Below are positions 17,543-24,859 of a stretch of DNA of 35,867 nucleotides, one piece after another. The notes below the pieces were generated by a model. The model worked only from the letters and a program-made list of their open reading frames with translations, was not told where the DNA came from and searched no databases. A program made the position numbers and the translations under genes. Position 1 is the first letter of the stretch. Every line of letters starts with the position of its first letter. The DNA lies in the NCBI GenBank assembly GCA_020848745.1, contig JADLHM010000074.1, positions 1 to 35,867 on the forward strand, given 5' to 3'. The stretch comes from Deltaproteobacteria bacterium (GTDB lineage Bacteria; Desulfobacterota; Binatia; UTPRO1).

Positions 17543-17812
17543 CTACGCCAAGCCGTGCAGAGCGGAGGCTGAAGCGCCGCGTCGACGAGTCGACCGCAGT
17601 GACTCCACCGCCGCAGCCAGTCCCGCAACACGTCGTGCGAGTGCGTCGGCCGCTCGCACCAACCGAGCGATGTCATCAGCGCTAGGCTGACCGCCACGCC
17701 ATCGCCCGTTCCTGGCGCCACCGATGAAAAGGGCCGGATGCTCACCCGTCGAACAGTCGATGAATTTGCGAGCCCCCGTCCCGCGCTCTCGATGTTGACA
17801 CGTACTCCTCAT
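17543..17812 (-). CDS. Small hypothetical protein, first gene of the unassigned operon
   Basis: 89 residues. The ATG at 17812 has an excellent GGGAGGAG ribosome binding site 8 bases upstream, which fixes the start. The C-terminal half is an Ala/Arg-rich helix (IARLVRAADALARRVAGLAA), probably a coiled coil. The N-terminal half is uncharacterised. It leads a three-gene leftward operon ending at 16074. The divergent nuclease-like gene starts about 150 bp to the right, so a shared bidirectional promoter region is likely at 17813-17962. Confidence 0.55.
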   Translation of the reverse strand: MRSTCQHRERGTGARKFIDCSTGEHPALFIGGARNGRWRGGQPSADDIARLVRAADALARRVAGLAAAVESLRSTRRRGASASALHGLA

Positions 17813-17962
17813 GGTTCGATCTCCTCCCAGGTCAGTAGCCCAAGATGGCGCCGCGGTCACGCATGCCGAGTAGCCGCGCCCCACGCAGTCGCTTCGAGGT
17901 CCATCAGCCCGCGATCGGAAGCGCTCAAGCCGCGCTGCGCAGGGCGTCGCCTGATACGCGCA

Positions 17963-18742
17963 ATGAGGACGTCGGTAGGTTGCTGGATTCGAGCCGCTGG
18001 ACTATCTCATCGCGCGGTGAGGCCTCGTTCAGCAGCAGGAAAGGCGAAACCGCTATTCCGCGCCGAACGCGAGCTATGCGAAGTTCTTTCGCGCTGGGCG
18101 AGGTCGACACTGGCACCCGCTTCCTCCCTGCACACGGAGTTTCGCGTCGGCTCTTGCATTCCGGATCTCGTCATCGCGCGCTCGCCTTGGCGCGTTGTTT
18201 CGGAATCGGCACCGCGGGCTCTCGGATCGCCTCCCGGCAGAGCCCGTTTGCGCAACCACCTCTCTGGATTCGAAAGTGCAGTCTTGGCTCAATTGCTGAG
18301 CCGGTCCCACGAAGCGGACAGCCTCACGAATCAGATTTGGAGCCGTAAGGAGAACGTGCTCCGAGCCCTTGGCAAGCTCGAACGGCTCGGAGTCGTCACA
18401 CGGCGCGGGCAGCTGTATGCGTTGAAGCGCAGAGCATTCCCGCGAAAAGCGGAAATCGTCGCGATCGAAGCCAAGTTGGTTCGCTGGCGCGAAGCGCTCC
18501 GACAGGCTCAGCAGTATCAACGGTTCGCCAACCGTTCTTACGTTGCAGTGCCAGCCGCCTTGGCCTCGAACGCTTCACTGTTGGAATGTAGCCGCCGCAT
18601 GGGCATTGGTGTTCTCTCTGTCAGCTCATCCGGGGTAAACGTCCCGGTCGAGGCGGAACATCGAGAGGCGAATTCCGCAGATTGGGTCTGGGCCGTCACG
18701 CGGACCTGCGGGTTCTCGAATCCAACAAGCGCGGTCCCGTGA
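17963..18742 (+). CDS. PD-(D/E)XK-type nuclease-like protein with an internal winged helix
   Basis: The only rightward gene in the element. About 259 residues from the ATG at 17963; the start is uncertain and could be a downstream GTG near 18018. A typical restriction-like core is visible but split. EFRVGSCIPDLVIA supplies the Pro-Asp at about 67-68, and AEIVAIEAKLVRW supplies the ExK at about 168-171. The latter is followed by EALRQAQQYQRFANRSYVAVP, the QxxxY-type helix of many PD-(D/E)XK enzymes. Between the two halves lies a winged helix (about 101-159, e.g. WSRKENVLRALGKLERLGVV). Its stop touches the stop of the oppositely oriented kinase-partner gene with no gap. Nuclease function is inferred from motifs only. 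Confidence 0.7.
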   Translation: MRTSVGCWIRAAGLSHRAVRPRSAAGKAKPLFRAERELCEVLSRWARSTLAPASSLHTEFRVGSCIPDLVIARSPWRVVSESAPRALGSPPGRARLRNHLSGFESAVLAQLLSRSHEADSLTNQIWSRKENVLRALGKLERLGVVTRRGQLYALKRRAFPRKAEIVAIEAKLVRWREALRQAQQYQRFANRSYVAVPAALASNASLLECSRRMGIGVLSVSSSGVNVPVEAEHREANSADWVWAVTRTCGFSNPTSAVP

Positions 18743-20032
18743 TCACCTGTTCCCGATGAACGCCTGAACCGCCTGGCGCCAAGGTTGCTGATGGTACACG
18801 GAGGTGCGCGAATCAAACGGGGCGAATCGATAGAAGTCGGCAGCAAGCCGCTCCGCGTTGGTTAGCCATTCCGTGCACCGAGCGACACGCTCCGCGTCAG
18901 ACAACGCGGATAGTGCCCGCGTCTCCCGCACGGCGACTTCCAAAAAATGTTCGATCGCTGCCCCTTTGTTCCCGAGCCGATGTTGCCACTCCGGCACTGA
19001 GTCGCACCGTGCCCCCCCTGCAAGTGCACGCATGAGGCCGGAGCTTGCCGGCGTTGAATCAGCAACGGCGGCCAGCATGCCCGCACCTACCATCTTGTCC
19101 AGGTCGTTCTGAAGTCCGATCTCGCCCCCAAAAGCATGCGAGTAGAACGAAGGGACGGTCCTTCCTTCCTGCTCTTCAAAATCGCTGAGTCGAATACGTC
19201 GCTGTCCCCGGTACCACCCTGACGACCAGCCATCGGCTCCAGCGACAACCGCGAGGAGTCCCGCCGTCCCAGCGAACGCCACAACTACTCGACCGACACC
19301 TCCCTGCTTCAGTTGATAGACGATGCGCATCAGGGATCCGGCGACGTTAGCGTGGGTCATGTAGTACGAGTCTTCTATCGCTTGCTCAATCACGATGTAC
19401 GCGCCCTCTGGCGCGCGCGAACTCACCTGATCCACTACGATGTCGAGGAAAGAATTGGACCACGGATCGATGCCACGAAGGCACGTATCGGAGATCGCGA
19501 TCGTAGCTAGGCGGGGAAGTCCCGGTGCCAACTGTGACGCAACGTCCAATCCGCAATCGAGCCAACTGAGTGCAGTCGAATAGTCAGACGTTGGATCGGT
19601 TGATAGCGGCGCGGGAAGGATGATCCCTTCGCAGCCAAGATCTCGTTGCACGGTGACGCACATTTGCACTGCCGCACGGATGTCAACCTGCGTAGTCGGG
19701 GCGACGCCGGGCCACAAGTTTGCAACTGAAGCGCGCGCAGCATCTTTCCACTCTTTCTGCTTTTGCTCTCCACTATCGAATTGCTGAAGTTGCGCGCCGA
19801 ACCAGCCGTAGCTCATCAGATTCACGCATGCACTGCCGCAACGCCCCGCATTCAACGTGGCGAGATACATTTGCGGATCGAGTAGTCGACGAAGCAGATG
19901 AGGAGCGTTCAGCGATCGGCGCGTCAGCGTATGGAAGGCGATGCCCGATGGGCTGATGATCGATCCGTCTATCCCGCTGACTGCGGGAGGAACGGCAGCC
20001 TGATATCGAGCCAAGAAATAGAAATCCGACAT
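18743..20032 (-). CDS. Unknown 429-residue protein paired with a Ser/Thr kinase
   Basis: The start at 20032 lies two bases after the kinase stop (TAGCCATG), so the two are translationally coupled. The sequence has alternating strand/helix character (LATIAISDTCLRG, GAYIVIEQAIEDSYYMTH, RVVVAFAGTAGLLAVVAG) that could form an alpha/beta barrel or Rossmann-like fold. Cys and Gly clusters occur early (NAGRCGSACVNLMSYGWFG). No signal peptide. I do not recognise the family. It may be the kinase substrate or effector. Together with the nuclease-like gene ending at 18742 it makes a compact three-gene cargo module with possible defence function. Confidence 0.7.
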   Translation of the reverse strand: MSDFYFLARYQAAVPPAVSGIDGSIISPSGIAFHTLTRRSLNAPHLLRRLLDPQMYLATLNAGRCGSACVNLMSYGWFGAQLQQFDSGEQKQKEWKDAARASVANLWPGVAPTTQVDIRAAVQMCVTVQRDLGCEGIILPAPLSTDPTSDYSTALSWLDCGLDVASQLAPGLPRLATIAISDTCLRGIDPWSNSFLDIVVDQVSSRAPEGAYIVIEQAIEDSYYMTHANVAGSLMRIVYQLKQGGVGRVVVAFAGTAGLLAVVAGADGWSSGWYRGQRRIRLSDFEEQEGRTVPSFYSHAFGGEIGLQNDLDKMVGAGMLAAVADSTPASSGLMRALAGGARCDSVPEWQHRLGNKGAAIEHFLEVAVRETRALSALSDAERVARCTEWLTNAERLAADFYRFAPFDSRTSVYHQQPWRQAVQAFIGNR

Positions 20033-20034
20033 GG

Positions 20035-20856
20035 CTAGATGAAGGGCTGACAACGGGTGATTACTTCACGTGGGAGAGGGCGAACAACCGGCCTGCCGTT
20101 GACCATCGCATCGACTAGCGCAACAAATTCGTGGGGAAGATTAGGACTGATTGACGAAGTCATCCGTCCTCCATTCAACAGGGCGCGCTGGTTCCCTAGC
20201 GTCGGGTGACGGCCGCCGATAGCTTCTTGGACAACGAGTCCGAGTCCGAAGATGTCGGACTTGCAAGTCAGGTTTCGCAGACCTCGCATCTGCTCCGGTG
20301 ATAGATATCCCTCGGTTCCCCAGGTCTTGCCCCACGTGGTGAGCGACGCCAGTTGAAGGTGGCGGGCGACGCCGAGATCGACCAGCACAGCGCTCCCGTC
20401 TGGGCGGACGAGAATATTGCTCGGTTTCACGTCACGATGGACGATCCTAGCCTGCCAAATGATCTCGATGGCCGTGGCGACGTCGCGAGCTATCTTCGCG
20501 GTGTCGGAGATGCTGAGCGGCCCGTTCGCGATCAACCGATCGAGTGGAGCGCCCGAGATGAACTCTGTGGCGAGGTAGCGATGCGTGTTTCCACGCAACA
20601 CGCATTGCCCGGCGCTGTGCATGGTCACGATGGTGGGCGACCTGAATCCACGTATCGCAGCGATCTCGCGGTCGGTCCTCTCGTCAACCTGATTCCCAAC
20701 GTAAATCTTGACCGCCACCTCAAGCGAAGGATTGCCGATGGGGGAGCCCTTGAAGACAGCCCCCTGACCGCCGACCGCCACTTCGCTGACCATCGCAAAA
20801 TCGGCCGCGAGCGCCGTGGTGACCTCGGCGAGTGTTAGCGCAGGAGCGAAGGCCAT
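20035..20856 (-). CDS. Serine/threonine protein kinase (Hanks type, single domain)
   Basis: 273 residues. The Gly-rich loop is VGGQGAVFKG (28-37) and the ATP-anchoring Lys is in VAVKIYV (Lys50). The catalytic loop is HRDVKPSNIL (from 140), the metal-binding Asp is in VDLGVA (a DLG variant of DFG, 160-162), the activation segment ends GTEGYLSPEQM, and the conserved SDIFGLGLVVQE helix follows. All core catalytic residues are present. There is no membrane segment or PASTA domain, so it is cytosolic. It is coupled to the downstream unknown gene. Kinases of this compact kind occur in several abortive-infection systems. A regulatory role within the element is also possible. Confidence 0.92.
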   Translation of the reverse strand: MAFAPALTLAEVTTALAADFAMVSEVAVGGQGAVFKGSPIGNPSLEVAVKIYVGNQVDERTDREIAAIRGFRSPTIVTMHSAGQCVLRGNTHRYLATEFISGAPLDRLIANGPLSISDTAKIARDVATAIEIIWQARIVHRDVKPSNILVRPDGSAVLVDLGVARHLQLASLTTWGKTWGTEGYLSPEQMRGLRNLTCKSDIFGLGLVVQEAIGGRHPTLGNQRALLNGGRMTSSISPNLPHEFVALVDAMVNGRPVVRPLPREVITRCQPFI

Positions 20857-20959
20857 ACGGCGCGTCCAGAGTACCAGGTTTTCGCTGGGCGCCGAATGGC
20901 GTTGTAGCGATATGGCGCAACTATCTATCTACGCGGGGACCCAAGCGGAGGGTAGCGAC

Positions 20960-21388
20960 TCATTCCAAGCGCCATCGTGTGCGCTCCTCCCATGCGGCGA
21001 GGTTCCGCGAGAACCAGCGCGCGAACACTTCGGCGCGCTCGCCCCAGCCCCGACCGTCCAGTGCGGCCGCCGTGCCCACCGTCAACACCAACGAGTCGCC
21101 CGCGGGCCGCACCTGCTCGACGTAGACTCGCCGCGCGTCGACAAGCAGTCGATCGAGACGGGCCTGCAGCTCTGCATCGAGGGCCGCCAGCGTCGTGCGT
21201 AGCTCCGCAGCGCGAGCACGCAACGGTTCCGCCTGCCGTCGACGGTCCGCGGCTTGCGCCGACGTTAAACGATCCCAAGCCACCCTCGCCGCCGCGGCCC
21301 GGTCCTCTGCCTCTACGGCCGCCCGCTCCAGTGCCGCTACCTCGTCCTCGATCGGGGCGCTTCTGCTGTGCTCCTGTCCCTTCGTCAT
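20960..21388 (-). CDS. Coiled-coil hypothetical protein downstream of terL
   Basis: 142 residues. Residues 14-95 form a charged Ala/Glu/Arg-rich heptad-like stretch (EDEVAALERAAVEAEDRAAA through TLAALDAELQARLDRLL), a probable coiled coil. A short C-terminal domain follows, containing two tryptophan pairs (ARWFSRNLAAWEERTRW). It starts 19 bp after the terL stop on the same strand, so it is the last gene of the packaging block. A virion-adjacent or packaging accessory role is possible from position. No family recognised. Confidence 0.6.
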   Translation of the reverse strand: MTKGQEHSRSAPIEDEVAALERAAVEAEDRAAAARVAWDRLTSAQAADRRRQAEPLRARAAELRTTLAALDAELQARLDRLLVDARRVYVEQVRPAGDSLVLTVGTAAALDGRGWGERAEVFARWFSRNLAAWEERTRWRLE

Positions 21389-21407
21389 CGTCCGCTCCTC
21401 TCAGCTC

Positions 21408-22808
21408 TCAGGCCAATACTTCTCTCCACCATTCGAGGGGAATCTCTTGAATCTCTGCAGCGAGCACGGTGGCCCCAGCGACAGCGTTCGCGATGTCGTC
21501 GTGAGCACCCGGGCCGTGGTCAATGCTGTCCCGTCCGCTGCGCGCGGTGCGACGCTCCAAGCCGAGCAGCTGCGTGGTGAGTCGACGTTGGTCCAGCAGC
21601 TCGACACGACCGGCGTTCAGCAGCGGCAGGAATGCCTGATACAGCTCCGACTTCGACTTGTCCGCAGTCACGTAGGAGACCTCGTGCGCACGAAACCGTT
21701 CGCGGGGCCATTCCCCCGCGTACCGGTCCCCGTAGACGACCGCGGCACCGTAGCTGCGAACGAGCGCGGCATATTCCCGGACGACCTCGTCGGGCGAGAA
21801 CGGCGGCCGCCATTCGCGCAGCAGGTCGAGGACGACCCGATCGTCCTCGCGGTGGGCGATCGCGAGCGTGAAGCTGTCTGCGCTCCCGCCGGACGGGTCC
21901 ACGAATGCCAGGTGCTCACGCTCGGCACTGCGCGGCAGCTCCTGACGGTCCGGGACGATGCACGCCGTTAGCGCCTCGCGCGATACGAACCGCTCAACGT
22001 CACGCCGAAACTGCGCGCCGTACTCTGCCGCCGCCCGCGCCTCGTCGTCCTCGTACGCGGTGCTGATGATGGACGCCTCCACTGCGGGGTTCATGCTTCG
22101 CGTGTCCGCCTGCCAGACAAGAACGGGGTCGCCGTCGATGCCGTAGTGGTGCTCGTAGGCGCGCCAGAGTTCTCCGCGCCGAGCGTACGGACTGCTGATG
22201 CCGACGAGCAGAGCGCCGGGTACGCTCGCCATGCCGGGCCGGAGCGCCGCAACCGTCTCGGTGTCGGGGTTCGCGCTATCGTCCGTGGGCCAATAGGCAA
22301 CCTCGTCGAGAATTGCCGCCACCAGCGTGTATCCGCGCACAGCCCGAAAGCTGGCCGTGTGAATCTCGATGTCGATGCCGTTCGTGAGGCGAAGCGCTTC
22401 CGCGGTGCGATCCGCGACGAGCGCCGCCAGCATCGGGCAGGCGTCGACAAGACCGCAGACGTAGCGGAACACGACGCGGGCCTGCCGGCGATCGGCAGCG
22501 AGCACCATGACGACGCCGCGCTCGCCGAGGGCCAGGTCGTAGCGCTTGAATGCTGCCGCGTAGACGGCAAGCAGCGCGGCGATCCGTGACTTGCCACCGC
22601 GACGGCCCACGATGACCCATGCCTCGCGGGCCGGACTCGCGGGTGGCACCGCACGCCCGGTGTGTTGGCGGTAGCGAGTTAACCCGTCCGCTTCGAGCGA
22701 CAAGCCGAACACGGCCGCGAGGAACACGCGCCAGGCTACCCAGCTCGCGGCCGGCCGGAAGGCCGGTGCGAGCAGGTTCACGTCTTCGAGGGCTTCGAGG
22801 ATGGTCAT
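21408..22808 (-). CDS. terL: Phage terminase large subunit
   Basis: 466 residues from the ATG at 22808, which overlaps the zinc-finger gene stop as ATGA. N-terminal ATPase: the Walker A-like motif is VGRRGGKSRIAA (about 68-74) and Walker B is AAILDEVAYW (about 167-173). The C-terminal RNase H-like nuclease is seen in AFVDPSGGSADSFTLAIAH (first catalytic Asp), AAVVYGDRYAGEW (second) and HGPGAHDDIANAVAG (third). These are the standard TerL parts that cut and pump phage DNA. It sits with a TerS-like gene but without portal or capsid genes in view, so it would have to act on capsids supplied by a helper phage or has another role. Confidence 0.9.
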   Translation of the reverse strand: MTILEALEDVNLLAPAFRPAASWVAWRVFLAAVFGLSLEADGLTRYRQHTGRAVPPASPAREAWVIVGRRGGKSRIAALLAVYAAAFKRYDLALGERGVVMVLAADRRQARVVFRYVCGLVDACPMLAALVADRTAEALRLTNGIDIEIHTASFRAVRGYTLVAAILDEVAYWPTDDSANPDTETVAALRPGMASVPGALLVGISSPYARRGELWRAYEHHYGIDGDPVLVWQADTRSMNPAVEASIISTAYEDDEARAAAEYGAQFRRDVERFVSREALTACIVPDRQELPRSAEREHLAFVDPSGGSADSFTLAIAHREDDRVVLDLLREWRPPFSPDEVVREYAALVRSYGAAVVYGDRYAGEWPRERFRAHEVSYVTADKSKSELYQAFLPLLNAGRVELLDQRRLTTQLLGLERRTARSGRDSIDHGPGAHDDIANAVAGATVLAAEIQEIPLEWWREVLA

Positions 22809-23002
22809 GGTGCCGTCTCCACGGTCCGAGCCTCCGACCACGCTCGCCAGCGACACCGTGTGGAGCAGAAACGCTGCCATCGCCGGCGCCGCGTGAACGC
22901 GATGCCGCATACCGGACAGGCCGAAGGTCCAGGTGATGCTGTTGCGTCGCTCACAACGCGTTGTTGTGCGTCCTCGGAGTGGTGCCGCGTAGGATCACGC
23001 AT
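22805..23002 (-). CDS. Small zinc-finger protein between terS-like and terL
   Basis: 65 residues from the ATG at 23002, overlapping the preceding gene by 8 nt and terL by ATGA. A four-cysteine site (CPVC, then CSTRC 15 residues later) with a basic Arg-rich loop between suggests a zinc ribbon that binds DNA or RNA. Its location inside the terminase operon suggests an accessory packaging or regulatory protein, but no family name is claimed. Confidence 0.65.
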   Translation of the reverse strand: MRDPTRHHSEDAQQRVVSDATASPGPSACPVCGIAFTRRRRWQRFCSTRCRWRAWSEARTVETAP

Positions 23003-23468
23003 CGAGCTGGCTCCCGGCGATCCCTGTGCCGTTCGTTGGCGCCGCCTTGGTAGCGAGGTAGCGGTCGAGCGTCGGAACGTTGCGCGCCTTACGATCGAGG
23101 CCGAGCCGTTCGAGCGTGCGTGCAAGCGAGTCGGCGAGCTGTTGGCGTTGCAGGAGCACCGGCACGACCGCCCGCTTGCGATGTAGCACCAGCGACGGCT
23201 GGCGCATGATCCAGTCGTCCAGCGCCTCCACGATGATCCACGTGCGCGCCGCCAGCTCGATCAGCGTCCGCTGCGCCCGGCTCGGATCGCCGCCGAGGTC
23301 TGCCGTCAGGTCAGCCTTGAACCGGCGAGCGGCGACGGCGACCGTGCTGCGGCCGTCAAGCCGCTTGGTGCCAAGGCGCGTGACCGCCTTCCGCAGGGCG
23401 GTCGCATTGTGCGTCGGCGGACGACCACCCTTCGACGGCATCGCATTTGCCGTTGGATACGGCCGCAT
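22995..23468 (-). CDS. Terminase small subunit-like protein
   Basis: 157 residues. It begins with a basic disordered stretch (MPSKGGRPPTHNATALRKAV within the first 30 residues). A helical region (RAQRTLIELAARTWIIVEALDDW) and a C-terminal helix pair (VLLQRQQLADSLARTLERLG) follow, resembling P27-like small terminases. Position directly upstream of a zinc-finger gene and terL supports a TerS role in recognising DNA for packaging. The ATG at 23468 shares its A with the TGA that ends a 41-codon extension of the integrase frame coming through attR (TGATG). That supports this start over the ATG nine codons later. TerS identity is moderate. Confidence 0.65.
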   Translation of the reverse strand: MRPYPTANAMPSKGGRPPTHNATALRKAVTRLGTKRLDGRSTVAVAARRFKADLTADLGGDPSRAQRTLIELAARTWIIVEALDDWIMRQPSLVLHRKRAVVPVLLQRQQLADSLARTLERLGLDRKARNVPTLDRYLATKAAPTNGTGIAGSQLDA

Positions 23469-23504
23469 CAGCGCCGCCCTCCCCGCTTGGTGCCGACCGC
23501 AGAT

Positions 23505-23523
23505 GTGTCCCCGCCGGGGACAC
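23505..23523. repeat. GTGTCCCC/GGGGACAC inverted repeat inside the element near attR
   Basis: An 8-bp perfect inverted repeat with a 3-nt spacer lies 70 bp inside attR. It has the same GGGGACA word found as 14-bp-spaced direct repeats next to both att copies. This is a plausible integrase or excisionase arm site on the element side of attR. Confidence 0.45.
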
Positions 23524-23593
23524 TTCGTGCCCGTTGGCGCCCCTCAGCGCCTGTTTCGTCGTGAAAATCGCTCGCGTTTTCGTCACGCTTGGA

Positions 23594-23625
23594 GGGTTCA
23601 AGTCCCCCTCCTCGCATTTGGTTTT
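23594..23625 (+). repeat. attR: second copy of the 32-bp tRNA-Leu repeat
   Basis: Identical to 4326-4357. It contains only the 3' part of the tRNA, not a whole tRNA gene, as expected for the distal junction of an element integrated into a tRNA 3' end. Confidence 0.92.
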
Positions 23626-23633
23626 TCAGCACG

Positions 23634-23987
23634 TTACCTCGCTTCGCACCGGGGACACTTCGCCGGGGACACATCGCAGAATCGTCCCCGAGCAGCGGGG
23701 TGCGGGAGTCGGCGAACCCCGCGCGAGCCCGGTAGCGGCGCGAACCCGTAGCGCCGCACCCGCAGGTGCTCCACGATGCGGCGCACCTCGTCGACGGCGA
23801 ACGGATCGGCCTCGGGTTGGCGCCACGCGGGCCACTTGAGCCCGACGAAGAGGTCGCGCGTGACGAGGTCGTCCACCATCGCGTCGAGGATCATCGCGCG
23901 CAGCGTGCCGTTCACGATGCTGCGGACGTACTTGACCGACACCGGACCCGTGATCTTGGGGCGCCCCTTCTGCTCCGCGCGCGGACG
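23634..23987 (-). pseudogene. Broken second integrase adjacent to attR
   Basis: Residues encoded at about 23697-23987 closely match the left integrase. The shared stretches are RPRAEQKGRP, TGPVSVKYVR, IVNGTLRAMI, DDLVTRD, QPEADPF and GSRGVRRLPHP, so it is a paralogue of its core-binding domain. The N-terminal arm domain is missing and the catalytic domain (roughly 180 residues) is deleted. The sequence resumes only with the tail (CPR.SVPGAKR), now in another frame, leading into attR. It is therefore inactive. Its position relative to attR is exactly that of the intact integrase relative to attL, so a second related element once sat in tandem here. The VapBC pair lies 42 bp beyond the break. 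Confidence 0.85.
23649..23671 (+). repeat. Paired CCGGGGACA direct repeats outside attR
   Basis: CCGGGGACA occurs at 23649-23657 and 23663-23671 (14-bp period), mirroring the pair beside attL. They belong to the tail of the broken second integrase and are the potential arm sites of that lost element. Confidence 0.4.
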
Positions 23988-24028
23988 AGTCGTACACAGG
24001 AGGCACGGCCGCGCCGGCGTGACCGATG

Positions 24029-24463
24029 TCACGGCACCAGGACCGTGACCTGCGTACGCGCGAGCAGCCGTTTCAAGTCCGCGTCGAAGGTCACGAGATG
24101 CTCGCCGGATTGGACCACGGCGGCGGCGAGCCAGGCGTCGGGAATATCGTTGCCGGTGAGGCGCTTGTCGAGACAGAGCTGACGCAGCAGTGGCCACTCG
24201 CTGCCGAGCGTTACGCCTTCGACACCCGGAGTACCCAGCAGGGCGTCGAGGAACGCAATCGCGTCCTTGATCGGTGTCGGGACCTTGAAGACTTTCGCGC
24301 TCGTCACGAGACGCAGGAGGCTGGCCGCGACCATCGGCATCAGGCGCAACGTAGCGCCGTCGTTGCACGCGGCGATCGCGGCTTCGAGCCACTCGCGCGC
24401 TACGCGATGATGGGGATGATCGCTCCGCGAAGCCGCGACCAGTACATTGACGTCAGGCGTCAT
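24029..24463 (-). CDS. vapC: VapC-family PIN-domain ribonuclease toxin
   Basis: 144 residues, normal for VapC. PIN landmarks are the first acidic residue in TPDVNVLVAA (Asp4), a central helical region, and the C-terminal acidic cluster NDIPDAWLAAAVVQSGEHLVTFDADLKRL split around residues 110-135. In this family a metal site formed by these Asp residues cleaves tRNA or rRNA. The start overlaps the antitoxin stop by 11 nt, the usual VapBC coupling. It sits in the decayed second-element region, where an addiction module would help retain flanking DNA. Confidence 0.88.
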   Translation of the reverse strand: MTPDVNVLVAASRSDHPHHRVAREWLEAAIAACNDGATLRLMPMVAASLLRLVTSAKVFKVPTPIKDAIAFLDALLGTPGVEGVTLGSEWPLLRQLCLDKRLTGNDIPDAWLAAAVVQSGEHLVTFDADLKRLLARTQVTVLVP

Positions 24464-24698
24464 CGCCGAGCGCCGCCAGGAGCGCCTTGTTGCTGGTCGG
24501 ATCGACGCCGGCGACCAAGCCGCCCCGTCCCCTGAAGACCGGAAGACGTGGCGCGCCGCGACGGACGGATCTACGAGCGGACCGAAGCCGCAGCTGGAGA
24601 CCTTCCTCGATCAATCTCGTCAGGCTCGTGCGTTGTCGAACCGCAAGCGCCTTGGCGTTCGCGAGAAGAACGTCGTTCAGGTCGAGGGTTGTCTTCAT
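24453..24698 (-). CDS. vapB: VapB-type antitoxin
   Basis: 81 residues from the ATG at 24698. The N-terminus (MKTTLDLNDVLLANAKAL) is a ribbon-helix-helix DNA-binding unit, and the basic Arg-rich C-terminal tail ending KALLAALGDDA would bind the toxin. The frame is open far upstream, but that part is not antitoxin-like, and the ATG is preceded by a palindrome at 24711-24724 suited to autorepression. It is coupled to vapC by an 11-nt overlap. Confidence 0.85.
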   Translation of the reverse strand: MKTTLDLNDVLLANAKALAVRQRTSLTRLIEEGLQLRLRSARRSVRRGAPRLPVFRGRGGLVAGVDPTSNKALLAALGDDA

Positions 24699-24710
24699 GG
24701 GCAGAGACGA

Positions 24711-24724
24711 TACAGATTTCTGTA
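24711..24724. promoter_or_regulatory. TACAGA-TT-TCTGTA palindrome upstream of vapB
   Basis: Perfect 6-bp arms with a 2-bp spacer, centred about 20 bp before the vapB ATG. A ribbon-helix-helix antitoxin normally represses its own operon through such a site. The operator role is inferred. Confidence 0.6.
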
Positions 24725-24859
24725 CTTCCAGACAATAGCAAGAGGCGGTGCCGATCGCGCGGGGGGATGTGCCGACGAATGGGCCATGGTGGTGTGGTGC
24801 CCGGCTTTGCCGATTCTGTTTCGCCGAGCCCGGCGACGACGTCCGACCGGGACGCGCGT

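Larger units (their letters stand above)
4326..23625. mobile_element. 19.3-kb tRNA-Leu-integrated satellite-like element with defence cargo and terminase genes
   Basis: The element is bounded by a perfect 32-bp direct repeat (4326-4357 and 23594-23625) containing the end of tRNA-Leu. The tRNA-proximal end carries a tyrosine integrase, excisionase-like protein, XRE regulators and a RepA-like ATPase. The distal end carries TerS-like, zinc-finger, TerL and coiled-coil genes. The middle is visibly more AT-rich cargo: a methyltransferase/PLD/helicase/GIY-YIG cassette and a kinase-nuclease module. No capsid, portal, protease, tail or lysis gene is recognisable, and no conjugation gene. This fits a phage satellite-like island better than a prophage or ICE, but the class is inferred from gene content alone. 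Confidence 0.85.

Noticed and set aside
4326-23625. Calling the element a complete prophage
   Set aside because: Terminase genes are present, but no portal, protease, capsid, tail or lysis genes can be recognised in 19 kb.
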